Positions 56,955 to 64,000 of a stretch of 64,000 bases of DNA are shown here, piece by piece. The notes beneath the pieces were generated by a model. That model did no database searches and had not been told where the DNA came from. It worked only from the letters and a program-made list of their open reading frames with translations. The stretch lies in the NCBI RefSeq assembly GCF_003014675.1, contig NZ_PYAU01000001.1, positions 1,488,001-1,552,000 of the forward strand, given 5' to 3'. How positions within the stretch are numbered: position 1 is the first letter of the stretch; each line of letters begins with the position of its first letter. Source of the DNA: Labedella gwakjiensis. GTDB taxonomy: Bacteria; Actinomycetota; Actinomycetes; Actinomycetales; Microbacteriaceae. A program made the position numbers and the translations under genes.

Positions 56955-57049
56955 GCCGCGACCACCGACGCTCACGCGGGCACCCAGGGCGACGGCGGAC
57001 GGCGGTGGGGGATCAACCCTGTGGACGACGGGATGGATGCGCCGCACCC

Positions 57050-57829
57050 TCACACACCGAGGAGCTCTCGAAGCTCGCGGACGGTCTGTGGGCGCCCGAC
57101 GATCACGAGATCACCCGACGCGTCGGTATGGACGTCGGCGCCTGCCTCGCGCGCGATGAGCGCGCCGCCGAGGAGGTCCCAGATCTCGTTGCGGTAGGCG
57201 ACGAGGGCTCCGAGCCCTCCGGTCACGAGCAGGCCCCAATCGGCCGAGGGCGCCCACGTGCGGAGCACGCGCTTCGAGGAGCGTTCGAGCCTGTCGAAGA
57301 GCACGTTGCGGCGCTCGTCGTCGTGACCCACGCGATAACCCTGGGTGAAGGAGATGGTCGTGTGGGCGAGCGGTTCCGCGGCGGAGATCGCGAGACGCCG
57401 CGGTTCCGAGCCGTCGACGGACCACCATGCGCCCTGGTCGGCGATCGCCCAGTACGTCCGCCGCCGGGGTGAGTCGTGCACGACGGCGACGAGCGGAACG
57501 CCCCGCGAGCAGAGGGTGATGCACACGCCGTAGACATCGAGTCCGAGGACGTAGTTGTTGGTGCCATCGAGCGGGTCGATGAGCCAGCCGAACTCGGCAT
57601 CCGCACCGGCTCCCTGTTCTCCGTCCTCCTCCCCGAGGATCGAGTGGTCCGGATAGCGTTCGGCGATCGCCGCGACGATGCGTCGCTCGACCTCCCGGTC
57701 CACGTGGGTCACGAGGTCCGCGCCGTCGCCCTTCGACTCCACCCGCGCGCCGGCCCGCTCCGCGACAGCGAACTCGCCGGCATCACGGGCGAGGGAGATG
57801 GCGAGGTCTGCTGCGCTGCGAAGATCCAT
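57050..57829 (-). CDS. inositol monophosphatase family protein
   Basis: A 259-residue Mg2+-dependent phosphatase: motif SILGEEDGEQG near residue 65, WLIDPLDGTNNYVLG near 81 (metal ligands Asp, Asp) and WDLLGGALIAREAGADV near the C-terminus. IMPase relatives hydrolyse inositol phosphate, histidinol phosphate, fructose bisphosphate or 3'-phosphoadenosine phosphate; which one applies is not visible. TAGCCT 7 nt upstream sets the ATG. Confidence 0.9.
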   Translation of the reverse strand: MDLRSAADLAISLARDAGEFAVAERAGARVESKGDGADLVTHVDREVERRIVAAIAERYPDHSILGEEDGEQGAGADAEFGWLIDPLDGTNNYVLGLDVYGVCITLCSRGVPLVAVVHDSPRRRTYWAIADQGAWWSVDGSEPRRLAISAAEPLAHTTISFTQGYRVGHDDERRNVLFDRLERSSKRVLRTWAPSADWGLLVTGGLGALVAYRNEIWDLLGGALIAREAGADVHTDASGDLVIVGRPQTVRELRELLGV

Positions 57830-57836
57830 GGCCTCG

Positions 57837-57842
57837 AGGCTA
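57837..57842 (-). promoter_or_regulatory. -10 element TAGCCT of the IMPase-like gene
   Basis: TAGCCT lies with a 7-nt spacer (cgaggcc) before the ATG at 57829. Confidence 0.6.
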
Positions 57843-57858
57843 GCTCCAGCGGCTTGGC

Positions 57859-58389
57859 TCAGCTTCGTGATGGCCGGGTGTCTGCCTGCCGAGACGGGCC
57901 GCCGACCCGTGATCGACCGGCCGTCATGATCGCCATAGCGAAAGCCACCCCGACCGCCGCGCCGATCGTGTTCATGAACCAGTCGTCGGTGTCGCACGAC
58001 CGTCCGATCGCGGGGATGAGCGCCTGGGTCAGTTCGATGAGCGCAGCGAGCCCGGAGACGGCCGCGAACACCGCGAACGCGCGGAGTCGGCTCCCGAATC
58101 GGAGAGCGGAGAAGAGGGCGAGCGGCAGGGTCATGACGAGGTTCGCGAGGGTGTCGATTCCGGCGAACGGAATCGAGAACTGCACGGTGCAGAAGGCGTA
58201 CCGCGGTCCGTCCGAGGGCGAAAGCGTGAGGGCGAGCACACCCACGAGCCCCACGATCGCGAGCACGGACAGCGCCCGGGTCCGCCCGGCGCGATACAGC
58301 ATGAGGCCGACTGCGGCGCAGACGAGTACGCCGACCACGACGAGCACACGGACGAGGGCAGGATTCGACGCGAGGAGGGTACTGATCAC
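57859..58389 (-). CDS. VanZ-like membrane protein
   Basis: A 176-residue protein of about five helices. The conserved VanZ pieces are present: LSVLAIVGLVGVLALTLSPSDG, the NLVMTLPLALFSALRF loop, LIELTQALIPAIGRSCDTDDWFMNTIGAAVGV with its D-D/N-G core. VanZ gives low-level teicoplanin resistance in enterococci, but most actinobacterial members have no known link to drugs. The GTG start is 1 nt after the stop of the flavin monooxygenase gene, so both share one mRNA. Confidence 0.86.
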   Translation of the reverse strand: MISTLLASNPALVRVLVVVGVLVCAAVGLMLYRAGRTRALSVLAIVGLVGVLALTLSPSDGPRYAFCTVQFSIPFAGIDTLANLVMTLPLALFSALRFGSRLRAFAVFAAVSGLAALIELTQALIPAIGRSCDTDDWFMNTIGAAVGVAFAMAIMTAGRSRVGGPSRQADTRPSRS

Positions 58390-58390
58390 G

Positions 58391-59512
58391 TCATCCTGCT
58401 TTCGGGGGTGTGGCGTCTCGGGGCGCGATCACCGTCCTTACGAGAGTACCCACTGCCTCGCGGCCGGCACGGTTCGCGCCCACCGTGGACTGCGACGGCC
58501 CGAAGCCGATGAGGTGCACGCGCGGCTCGTCGCCCACGCGGGTGCCCTCGAGCCGGATGCCTCCGAGCGGGCCCCGCAGGCCCAGCGGGTCGAGGTGGGA
58601 GAGAGCGGCCGTGAAGCCCGTGGCCCACAGGATCGCGTCCACCTCGGTGAGGGTGCCGTCTGCCTCTCGCACACCGTTCGGCTCGATGGCCGTGAACATC
58701 GGCCGCCTCTCGAGGGCGCCCCGATCGCGTGCGGCGATCGCGTAGTCCGACCATCCGAGCCCCGTGTACGAGACCACGCTGCCGGTGGGGCGCCCCGCCT
58801 CTACGTCGGCGACGACCTTCGCGATCGTCGTGCGACCGGTGGTCTCCGGCTGGAAACCGCCCTCGAGAAACACGGGCTCGCGCCGGGTGTACCAGAAGGT
58901 CGTGGCGACGCGCGAGATCTCCTCGAGCTGCTGCACCGCGGAGATGCCGCCGCCCACGATCGCCACGCGCTGCCCCGCGAACTCGGTGTTCGACACGTAG
59001 TCGCGCGTGTGCAGCTGCCGCCCGCGGAACGATGAAGCACCCGGATACGCGGGCAGGCGCGGGCTCGTCCACGTTCCCGTCGCGTTGATCACGGCGCGCG
59101 TGCGCCACGTGCCCTCGGTGTCGGTCTCCACGATCAGGTCGCCGTCCGGTCGCTCGTCCGCCCGCTTCACGGCGGTCACCCGGACCGGGCGCAGGATCGG
59201 GAAGCCGAACTCCTCTTCATACGCGGCGAAGTAGCGCGGCACCGCTTCGCGCGACGGCTCGTCCGCATCGATCGGCGGCTTCGGCAGGCCGGGCAGGTCG
59301 AAGATCCCGTTCACCGTGTTCATGTGCAGCGACTCCCAGCGGTGCTGCCACGCGCCGCCCGGCGCCGCGTCAGCGTCGAGGACGACGAACGTGCGGGCAT
59401 CGGGAGTCGCAGGATCCAGTGCCGAGACGAAACCGCGGCGACGGAGGTGGAAGGCTGCGGAGAGCCCCGCCTGACCGGCACCGATCACGACGACCGTCGC
59501 GATGCGGTTCAT
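58391..59512 (-). CDS. flavin-containing monooxygenase-like protein
   Basis: A 373-residue FAD/NADPH enzyme: FAD loop VVVIGAGQAGLSAAFHLRRRG near residue 8, second Rossmann loop RVAIVGGGISAVQQLEEIS near 180, and the ATGF motif LWATGFTAALSHL near the C-terminus. This is the architecture of class B monooxygenases such as CzcO-like enzymes. The substrate is unknown. GAGGAGG lies 4 nt before the ATG. Its divergent neighbour is an F420-oxidoreductase-like gene, 132 bp away. Confidence 0.88.
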   Translation of the reverse strand: MNRIATVVVIGAGQAGLSAAFHLRRRGFVSALDPATPDARTFVVLDADAAPGGAWQHRWESLHMNTVNGIFDLPGLPKPPIDADEPSREAVPRYFAAYEEEFGFPILRPVRVTAVKRADERPDGDLIVETDTEGTWRTRAVINATGTWTSPRLPAYPGASSFRGRQLHTRDYVSNTEFAGQRVAIVGGGISAVQQLEEISRVATTFWYTRREPVFLEGGFQPETTGRTTIAKVVADVEAGRPTGSVVSYTGLGWSDYAIAARDRGALERRPMFTAIEPNGVREADGTLTEVDAILWATGFTAALSHLDPLGLRGPLGGIRLEGTRVGDEPRVHLIGFGPSQSTVGANRAGREAVGTLVRTVIAPRDATPPKAG

Positions 59513-59644
59513 CGTGCCTCCTCGGGTGGGCGATCGTGCGTCGGCGATGGACGTCGACGACACTGGGAAGAACTCGACGCGCATCGGTGTTATTTCCATT
59601 CGTACGCATAGAAATGGGCCGATGGTCCCGGAGGAGAATCACGC

Positions 59645-60340
59645 ATGAGCACGGAACAGCCCGACGAGCCCCGCACGATCGGCATCCTCGGCGCCGGCAA
59701 GGTGGGAACGGTGCTCGCGCGCCTCGCGATCTCCGCCGGCTACCGCGTACTCATCTCCGGCTCCGGGGATCCGGCGAAGATCCGCCTCATCGTGGGTGTG
59801 CTCGCCCCCGGATCGGAGGCCGTATGGAGCGCGGAGGCCGCGCGCGACGCCGACATCGTGGTGCTGGCCCTCCCGCTCGGCAAGCTCCCGAGCGTTCCGG
59901 TCGCCGAGCTCGACGGCAAGATCGTCGTCGACGCCATGAACTACTGGTGGGAGATCGACGGCATCCGCGACGACCTCACCGACCCCCGCCTCTCCACGAG
60001 CGAGCGCGTGCAGGCCCACCTCCCGGGCTCGCGCGTCGTGAAGGCGTTCAACCACATGGGCTACCACGACCTCGACGAGGGCCCGAAGCCCGCGGGCGCC
60101 GCAGGGCGCAAGGCGATCGCGGTGGCCGGGGACGACGCGGAGGCCGTCACGATCGTGAGCGACCTCGTCGACCGGCTCGGCTTCGATCCGGTGCTCGCCG
60201 GCTCGCTCCGCGACAGCATCCGCCTGGAGCCGCACGCCGAGGCGTTCGGCGCGAACGAGGACGCCGCGACCATCGCGGCCATGATGGCCCGCTTCGACGC
60301 CACGTCGCGCGGAGCCGAGGTCGCCGCCGCGCGATCCTGA
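59645..60340 (+). CDS. NADPH-dependent F420 reductase-like protein
   Basis: A 231-residue Rossmann protein: [22 protein letters not shown] near residue 10, ISGSGDP (binding the NADPH ribose phosphate), [16 protein letters not shown] and [13 protein letters not shown], motifs shared with Fno-type F420:NADP+ oxidoreductases. The C-terminus is that of the family's short actinobacterial members. Whether it really uses F420 needs the F420-binding residues to be compared with a structure. GGAGGAG lies 8 nt before the ATG. Confidence 0.82.
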   Translation: MSTEQPDEPRTIGILGAGKVGTVLARLAISAGYRVLISGSGDPAKIRLIVGVLAPGSEAVWSAEAARDADIVVLALPLGKLPSVPVAELDGKIVVDAMNYWWEIDGIRDDLTDPRLSTSERVQAHLPGSRVVKAFNHMGYHDLDEGPKPAGAAGRKAIAVAGDDAEAVTIVSDLVDRLGFDPVLAGSLRDSIRLEPHAEAFGANEDAATIAAMMARFDATSRGAEVAAARS

Positions 60341-60349
60341 CGCCGCTCG

Positions 60350-61294
60350 TCACGCCGCAGGCGTCGGCTCTCCGCGCTGATCACGGCGCGGAGCAGGCAG
60401 CGTCAGGAGGCCGGAATTCCAGAGTGCAAGGAGAAGAAGCCCGACGGCGACCGGAATCGCGATGACCTCGGGCGAGCCGCTCCCTACGACGACGCCGCGC
60501 ATCTCGACGACGACCAGCGTGACCGCCAAGGGCGTCAGGCCGAGCACGATCGTGAACGAGGCCGCCCATCGTCTCGTCGCAGCGAGGACCACTGCCGCGA
60601 TCACCGCCACCGCGGCGGCGTACCAGATCGGTCCGACCTGACTCCAGAGGGCATTACTCGGAACTCGAACACCGGCGTGCGCACCGGCGCCCACGAACGC
60701 CAGAGCGACGAGTAGAGCCCATCCCAGCGTCGCCCCGATCGTCCACGGCCCCCGGTGCGGTCGACCGACGATCGCGAGCACCGCACAGCACGTCAGCAGG
60801 ATGAGCGTCGCCCGGTCCACGCCGTCCGCCGACGCCCACCCCGGCAGGACGCGTGGCACGACGACCACGACCATCGTCCCGCACACGAGCGCGACACTCC
60901 CCGCTAGCCGGAGTCCGGCGAGCGCCGCTACCAGCGCCAGGATCCACGCGCCGAGGACGATCGCGCCGAGGTCGTGGACGCCGGACGTAGGCTCCGATCC
61001 GCCTGCGACCGTCCCGACGCCGAAAACGGAGACAGCCAGAGCGATCCCCGCGCCCATGGTGAGGGCGACGGTGCTCCCGGCATCCCTCACGCGCGGGTCG
61101 ACGACGAGATCGAGGCGCGCGGCCAGCCCGTGCGCCGCCATGGACACGGTCTCCCGCATCGTGGGCCGGGTCCGCCCCTCGGCCTCCGCGACGGCGAGAG
61201 CCGTCCCGATAAACGCCTCCCCGTGTCGAGTCCGCCATGAACGGGGGTACCAACGCAGTCGCGCCTGGTATCGCGCGTCGAGTTCGCGGCTCAT
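60350..61294 (-). CDS. multi-helix membrane protein paired with PadR
   Basis: A 314-residue protein. About 70 cytoplasmic residues (YQARLRWYPRSWRTRHGEAFIGTALAVAEAEGR) are followed by around eight helices. The N-terminal motif RWYPRSWR-RHGEE/A is recurrent in PadR-partner membrane proteins, which are often described only as hypothetical. The start overlaps the PadR stop by 4 nt. The pair probably forms a stress-response unit like other PadR-membrane-protein operons; function unknown. Confidence 0.76.
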   Translation of the reverse strand: MSRELDARYQARLRWYPRSWRTRHGEAFIGTALAVAEAEGRTRPTMRETVSMAAHGLAARLDLVVDPRVRDAGSTVALTMGAGIALAVSVFGVGTVAGGSEPTSGVHDLGAIVLGAWILALVAALAGLRLAGSVALVCGTMVVVVVPRVLPGWASADGVDRATLILLTCCAVLAIVGRPHRGPWTIGATLGWALLVALAFVGAGAHAGVRVPSNALWSQVGPIWYAAAVAVIAAVVLAATRRWAASFTIVLGLTPLAVTLVVVEMRGVVVGSGSPEVIAIPVAVGLLLLALWNSGLLTLPAPRRDQRGEPTPAA

Positions 61295-61635
61295 GCCGTA
61301 CCTCCCAGCGGCCGCGCTCGCCCTGTACCGAGTCCGGCTCGGACGGCACGCACCTTCGACTCCAAGCGTTCGACCTCGGCCTCGAGTCGTGTCGTCCCGG
61401 ATTCCGTGATCGCGAAGTAGCGCCGGAGACGGCCGTCGACGACCTCATCGCCGTCGCTCTTCACGTCGCCATCCTTCTCCAGACGCTCCAGCGTGGCGTA
61501 GAGCGTCGTGACTGCGAGCGAGACGGTTCCACCGGAAAGATTGGACGTATCTCGGATGATCGCGTAGCCGTGCTGACGACCCCGCGACAGGCACGTCAGT
61601 GTCCAGAACGCCGGCTCCCGAAGTTCATGTGTCAT
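61291..61635 (-). CDS. PadR-family transcriptional regulator
   Basis: A 114-residue winged-helix regulator: FWTLTCLSRGRQHGYAIIRDTSNLSGGTVSLAVTTLYATLERLEKDGDV (helix-turn-helix, residues 10-58) with the PadR wing VVDGRLRRYFAITESGTTRLEAEVERLE. It has no extended C-terminal domain, so it belongs to the short PadR-s2 group. The ATG is set by TATAGT 7 nt upstream; a strong palindrome covers that promoter, predicting self-repression. Confidence 0.9.
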   Translation of the reverse strand: MTHELREPAFWTLTCLSRGRQHGYAIIRDTSNLSGGTVSLAVTTLYATLERLEKDGDVKSDGDEVVDGRLRRYFAITESGTTRLEAEVERLESKVRAVRAGLGTGRARPLGGTA

Positions 61636-61642
61636 ATCGCCG

Positions 61643-61667
61643 ACTATATTCCCATTGCGGGAATATA
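61643..61667. promoter_or_regulatory. PadR promoter overlapped by a 9-bp palindromic operator
   Basis: tatattccc (61645-61653) and gggaatata (61659-61667) are perfectly complementary around attgc. The -10 TATAGT of the padR gene (61643-61648 on the minus strand) is inside the left arm. PadR operators typically have ATRT-like arms around a spacer, so this is a convincing site. Confidence 0.75.
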
Positions 61668-61791
61668 ACCATCACTGGCATGCAGGATCTTCGCGGATGC
61701 CCGGGCACCGGTCGCCCGTCGGGCGGTTTCGGCGACGAGAGTCCGCACGTCGGAGGGGAGGACGGAGTGGGGCGACGGCGGCCCGCCTCAC

Positions 61792-61797
61792 TAGGCT
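61792..61797 (+). promoter_or_regulatory. -10 element TAGGCT of the TPR-AAA gene
   Basis: TAGGCT lies with a 7-nt spacer (ggaacgc) before the ATG at 61805. Confidence 0.6.
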
Positions 61798-61804
61798 GGA
61801 ACGC

Positions 61805-63199
61805 ATGAGCGACCCCCTCTTCGACAGCCTGTTCGCAGCGCTCGAGGCGAGCCCGGACAACGTCGAACTGCGCGTGCAGGTGGCACGTCTCCTCCTCGAG
61901 CGGGGACGGCTCGACGACGCCGTCACCCAGGCGGCGACCGCACTCGCGCAGGCCCCCGGGAACGCCGAGGCGATGGCCGTGCTCACGGAGGCGACGACCG
62001 CGATGCGTCGCGGCGGCCGGCACGCGCAACCGGCCAGGGACGACCGGGAGACGGACACCACCCCCGACGACTCGATCAGCGAAGTCCGCGACGAGTTCAG
62101 CAACGGCGACCGTGAGCAGCCGATCACCCGACCGAACGACGTGCAGCACCCCTCCGACGAGGAGCACCCGGACGGCTTCGACTGGAAGCGCGCGGAGAGC
62201 GAACTCGGCGAGTCCGCGGTTCCCCCTCCCTATGTCGCCTCCAGCCCGGAGCCCGAGGCGTCCGCGCAGGACGCCGTTCTCCCGATCACCCCGGGCGGCG
62301 ACACCGTCACCCCCGTCGTGGACGAGTACCAGAGCACCGTCACGCTCGCCGACGTGGGCGGGCTCGAGACCGTGAAGCAGCGCCTGCGCGAGAGTTTCCT
62401 CGAGCCGATGAAGCACCCGGAGCTCGCGAAGGCCTTCGGGAAGAACCTCCGCGGCGGCCTCGTGCTCTACGGCCCTCCCGGGTGCGGCAAGACGTTCATG
62501 GCGCGCGCGATCGCGGGTGAGCTCGGCGCCCGCTTCCTCACCGCGAGCCTCGCCGACATCCTCGGCAGCCACTTCGGCGAGACCGAGAAGAACCTGCGCG
62601 CGCTGTTCGAGCACGCCCGCAGCCTCACCCCCGCGGTCCTCTTCCTCGACGAGATCGACGCGATCGGCGCCAAGCGGTCGAGCATCGGAACCGGCTGGTC
62701 GGGCATGCGGGCGATGGTCGACCAGCTGCTCATGGAGCTCGACTCGATGACCGCCGACAACGACGGCCTCTTCGTCCTCGCCGCGACGAACAGCCCGTGG
62801 GAGGTGGACCCGGCGCTCATGCGCCCCGGCCGCTTCGACCGCATGCTCCTCGTCCTCCCGCCCGACGAGCCCGCCCGCGAGGCGATCCTGCGCATGCACC
62901 TCGACCGACGCCCCATCGAGGGGATCGACCTCGGCGAGCTCGTGCGCAGCACCGACGGTTTCTCCGGCGCCGACCTCGAACACCTCGTGGCCTCCGCCGC
63001 CGAACAGGCGATGATCCGATCGATCCAGTCGGGAGAGGTGAAGCCCATCGGCATGAACGAGCTGCGGCACGTGCTCGGCGAGATCCGGCCGTCGACCGGA
63101 CCGTGGCTCGCGGGAGCGAAGAACGTCGTGGCGTTCGCGAACACCGACGGCCGCTACGACGACCTCGCGGAGTTCCTCGACTCCCGCGGATACCGCTAG
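61805..63199 (+). CDS. TPR-AAA+ ATPase
   Basis: A 464-residue protein. Residues 1-65 form a TPR-like helical repeat (NVELRVQVARLLLERGRLDDAVTQAATAL), residues 66-180 a charged linker, and 180-440 a classical AAA domain: Walker A YGPPGCGKTF near 221, Walker B AVLFLDEIDAIGAK near 277, arginine finger region DPALMRPGRFDR near 335 and the helical lid with FSGADLEHLVASAAEQA. It resembles the Vps4/FtsH clade without protease or membrane segments. A TPR protein with a membrane end follows 3 nt later, a likely adaptor or substrate. The longer in-phase frame upstream has no family character. Confidence 0.88.
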   Translation: MSDPLFDSLFAALEASPDNVELRVQVARLLLERGRLDDAVTQAATALAQAPGNAEAMAVLTEATTAMRRGGRHAQPARDDRETDTTPDDSISEVRDEFSNGDREQPITRPNDVQHPSDEEHPDGFDWKRAESELGESAVPPPYVASSPEPEASAQDAVLPITPGGDTVTPVVDEYQSTVTLADVGGLETVKQRLRESFLEPMKHPELAKAFGKNLRGGLVLYGPPGCGKTFMARAIAGELGARFLTASLADILGSHFGETEKNLRALFEHARSLTPAVLFLDEIDAIGAKRSSIGTGWSGMRAMVDQLLMELDSMTADNDGLFVLAATNSPWEVDPALMRPGRFDRMLLVLPPDEPAREAILRMHLDRRPIEGIDLGELVRSTDGFSGADLEHLVASAAEQAMIRSIQSGEVKPIGMNELRHVLGEIRPSTGPWLAGAKNVVAFANTDGRYDDLAEFLDSRGYR

Positions 63200-63202
63200 G
63201 CG

Positions 63203-64000
63203 GTGGCGGACGAGACCGACCCCGTCGAGGGTGTCGTCTACCGCGCCGAGTCGTTCCTCGCGGTCGGCCAGGTGGACCGGGCCGAGACGCTCGTCCGCGA
63301 CGAGCTCGGCCGTCGCCCCGGTGACGCCAACCTGCTCCTCATGCTCGCGAAGATCTACGAGGCGCGGAGGATGTGGCCGGAGGTGATCTCGACCGCCCAC
63401 GCGACGCTCGAGGCCAACCCGAACTCGCTCACCGCGCACATGATGCTCGCATGGGCCGGCTACCAGGTGGGCGACCGCGACCTCATGAAGCGCAGCCTCG
63501 ACGAGGTGCTCACCCACCGCCCGGATCAGCCGACCGCGCTCATGTACCTCGCGCTCCACAACGCGCCCGATCGCACCACGGCGGGTCGCGAGCGCACGCG
63601 TTCGCTCATCGCCCAGTCGCTGCAGAACGGCGGCGGCAACCCCTGGTACACGATGATGGCGGCGAAGCTCGAGGTCTTCCTCGGACGCACGGCCGAGGCG
63701 CGCAAGCTCGTCGACGACGGCCTCGCCCAGAATCCGACCGACCCGCAGCTGCTTACGCTCAAGGCCGACCTCGCCACCGACAACGCCGAGTCGATGGACA
63801 TCGTGAGCGGGCTACTCGCGACCTCGCCGGCGGACGCGTCGCTGCGCTCCCGCTTCGACGGGCTCGTCGCGGCTCGCCGCCGGGCGCTGCTGTCGATGCT
63901 GTGGCTCGCGCCCGCGTTCGTCGCCCTCGGCGTGGGTCTCGTGAGCGGCGGGTTCCGGCTCAGCTGGATGATCGGCGTGGCGGCCGCGTCGTTCACGGTG
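63203..64000 (+). CDS. TPR protein with a C-terminal membrane segment (3' truncated)
   Basis: The reading frame opens with a GTG 3 nt after the AAA stop and runs to the window end (266 residues). It contains at least five TPR-like helix pairs (GVVYRAESFLAVGQVDRAETLVRDEL, ANLLLMLAKIYEARRMWPEVIST, LTAHMMLAWAGYQVGDRDLMKR, MAAKLEVFLGRTAEARKLVDDG, and so on), then a hydrophobic helix (LLSMLWLAPAFVALGVGLV) near residue 230. It is the natural partner of the TPR-AAA protein. The C-terminus is missing. Confidence 0.82.
   Translation, partial: MADETDPVEGVVYRAESFLAVGQVDRAETLVRDELGRRPGDANLLLMLAKIYEARRMWPEVISTAHATLEANPNSLTAHMMLAWAGYQVGDRDLMKRSLDEVLTHRPDQPTALMYLALHNAPDRTTAGRERTRSLIAQSLQNGGGNPWYTMMAAKLEVFLGRTAEARKLVDDGLAQNPTDPQLLTLKADLATDNAESMDIVSGLLATSPADASLRSRFDGLVAARRRALLSMLWLAPAFVALGVGLVSGGFRLSWMIGVAAASFTV

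Noticed and set aside
54434-57472. Plus-strand open frame of about 1000 codons opposite the nuclease-helicase gene
   Set aside because: It is the antisense of a well-conserved coding frame; the composition is Val/Arg/Glu-rich without any domain, as expected of high-GC mirror frames.
58705-58716. cgagggcgcc as a third copy of the palindromic repeat
   Set aside because: It lies inside the monooxygenase coding region, has no partner arm and shares only a GC-rich decamer.

Overview
The window is a contiguous piece of a high-GC (about 70%) actinobacterial chromosome. Codon use, LacI/ABC sugar loci, a DUF3054 protein, a TM0106-type nuclease-helicase, KtrAB and a YchJ/UPF0225 protein fit Microbacteriaceae best; this placement is an inference from gene content, not a computed match. 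No rRNA, tRNA, IS element, prophage or CRISPR array was found.

Layout. 1-1012: tail of a membrane protein and a divergent ArsR/SRPBCC pair. 1030-8386: seven glycan genes (six glycosyltransferases and a WcbI-like enzyme) in two divergent arms, each arm joined by 4-nt stop/start overlaps. 8476-12166: two lipoproteins, RtcB RNA ligase preceded by a 38-residue ORF and an intrinsic terminator, and a small membrane protein. 12295-21098: carbohydrate locus with a GH2 glycosidase, two ABC permeases and a binding lipoprotein, a divergent LacI regulator, and a secreted BNR/sialidase-like protein with two ricin-type lectin domains; LacI-type palindromes lie in both control regions. 21178-30156: aldo/keto reductase, ABC-F protein, small membrane proteins, epimerase, KtrB/KtrA potassium uptake with a Pro-rich leader ORF, HAD phosphatase, DoxX.

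30256-38230: a catabolic cassette of unknown substrate (MHS transporter, lactonase-like MBL enzyme, SDR, two beta-hydroxyacid dehydrogenases, cupin, two carboxymuconolactone decarboxylase-family proteins), with five consecutive 4-nt overlaps and a divergent Ldh2-type dehydrogenase. 38604-53359: mixed housekeeping and accessory genes, including a lower-GC alpha/beta hydrolase-MarR pair inserted near two paralogous Pro-rich membrane genes, one of them frameshifted. 53363-64000: a three-domain nuclease-helicase, an inositol monophosphatase-like enzyme, VanZ, a flavin monooxygenase, an F420-oxidoreductase-like protein, a PadR/membrane-protein pair, and a TPR-AAA ATPase with a TPR-membrane partner running off the end.

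Two window-wide patterns stand out. First, about twenty genes have a TANNNT hexamer exactly 6 or 7 nt before the start codon and no Shine-Dalgarno, which predicts leaderless transcripts and fixes several start codons. Second, an intergenic palindromic repeat with a 20-nt identical core occurs in two places 22 kb apart.
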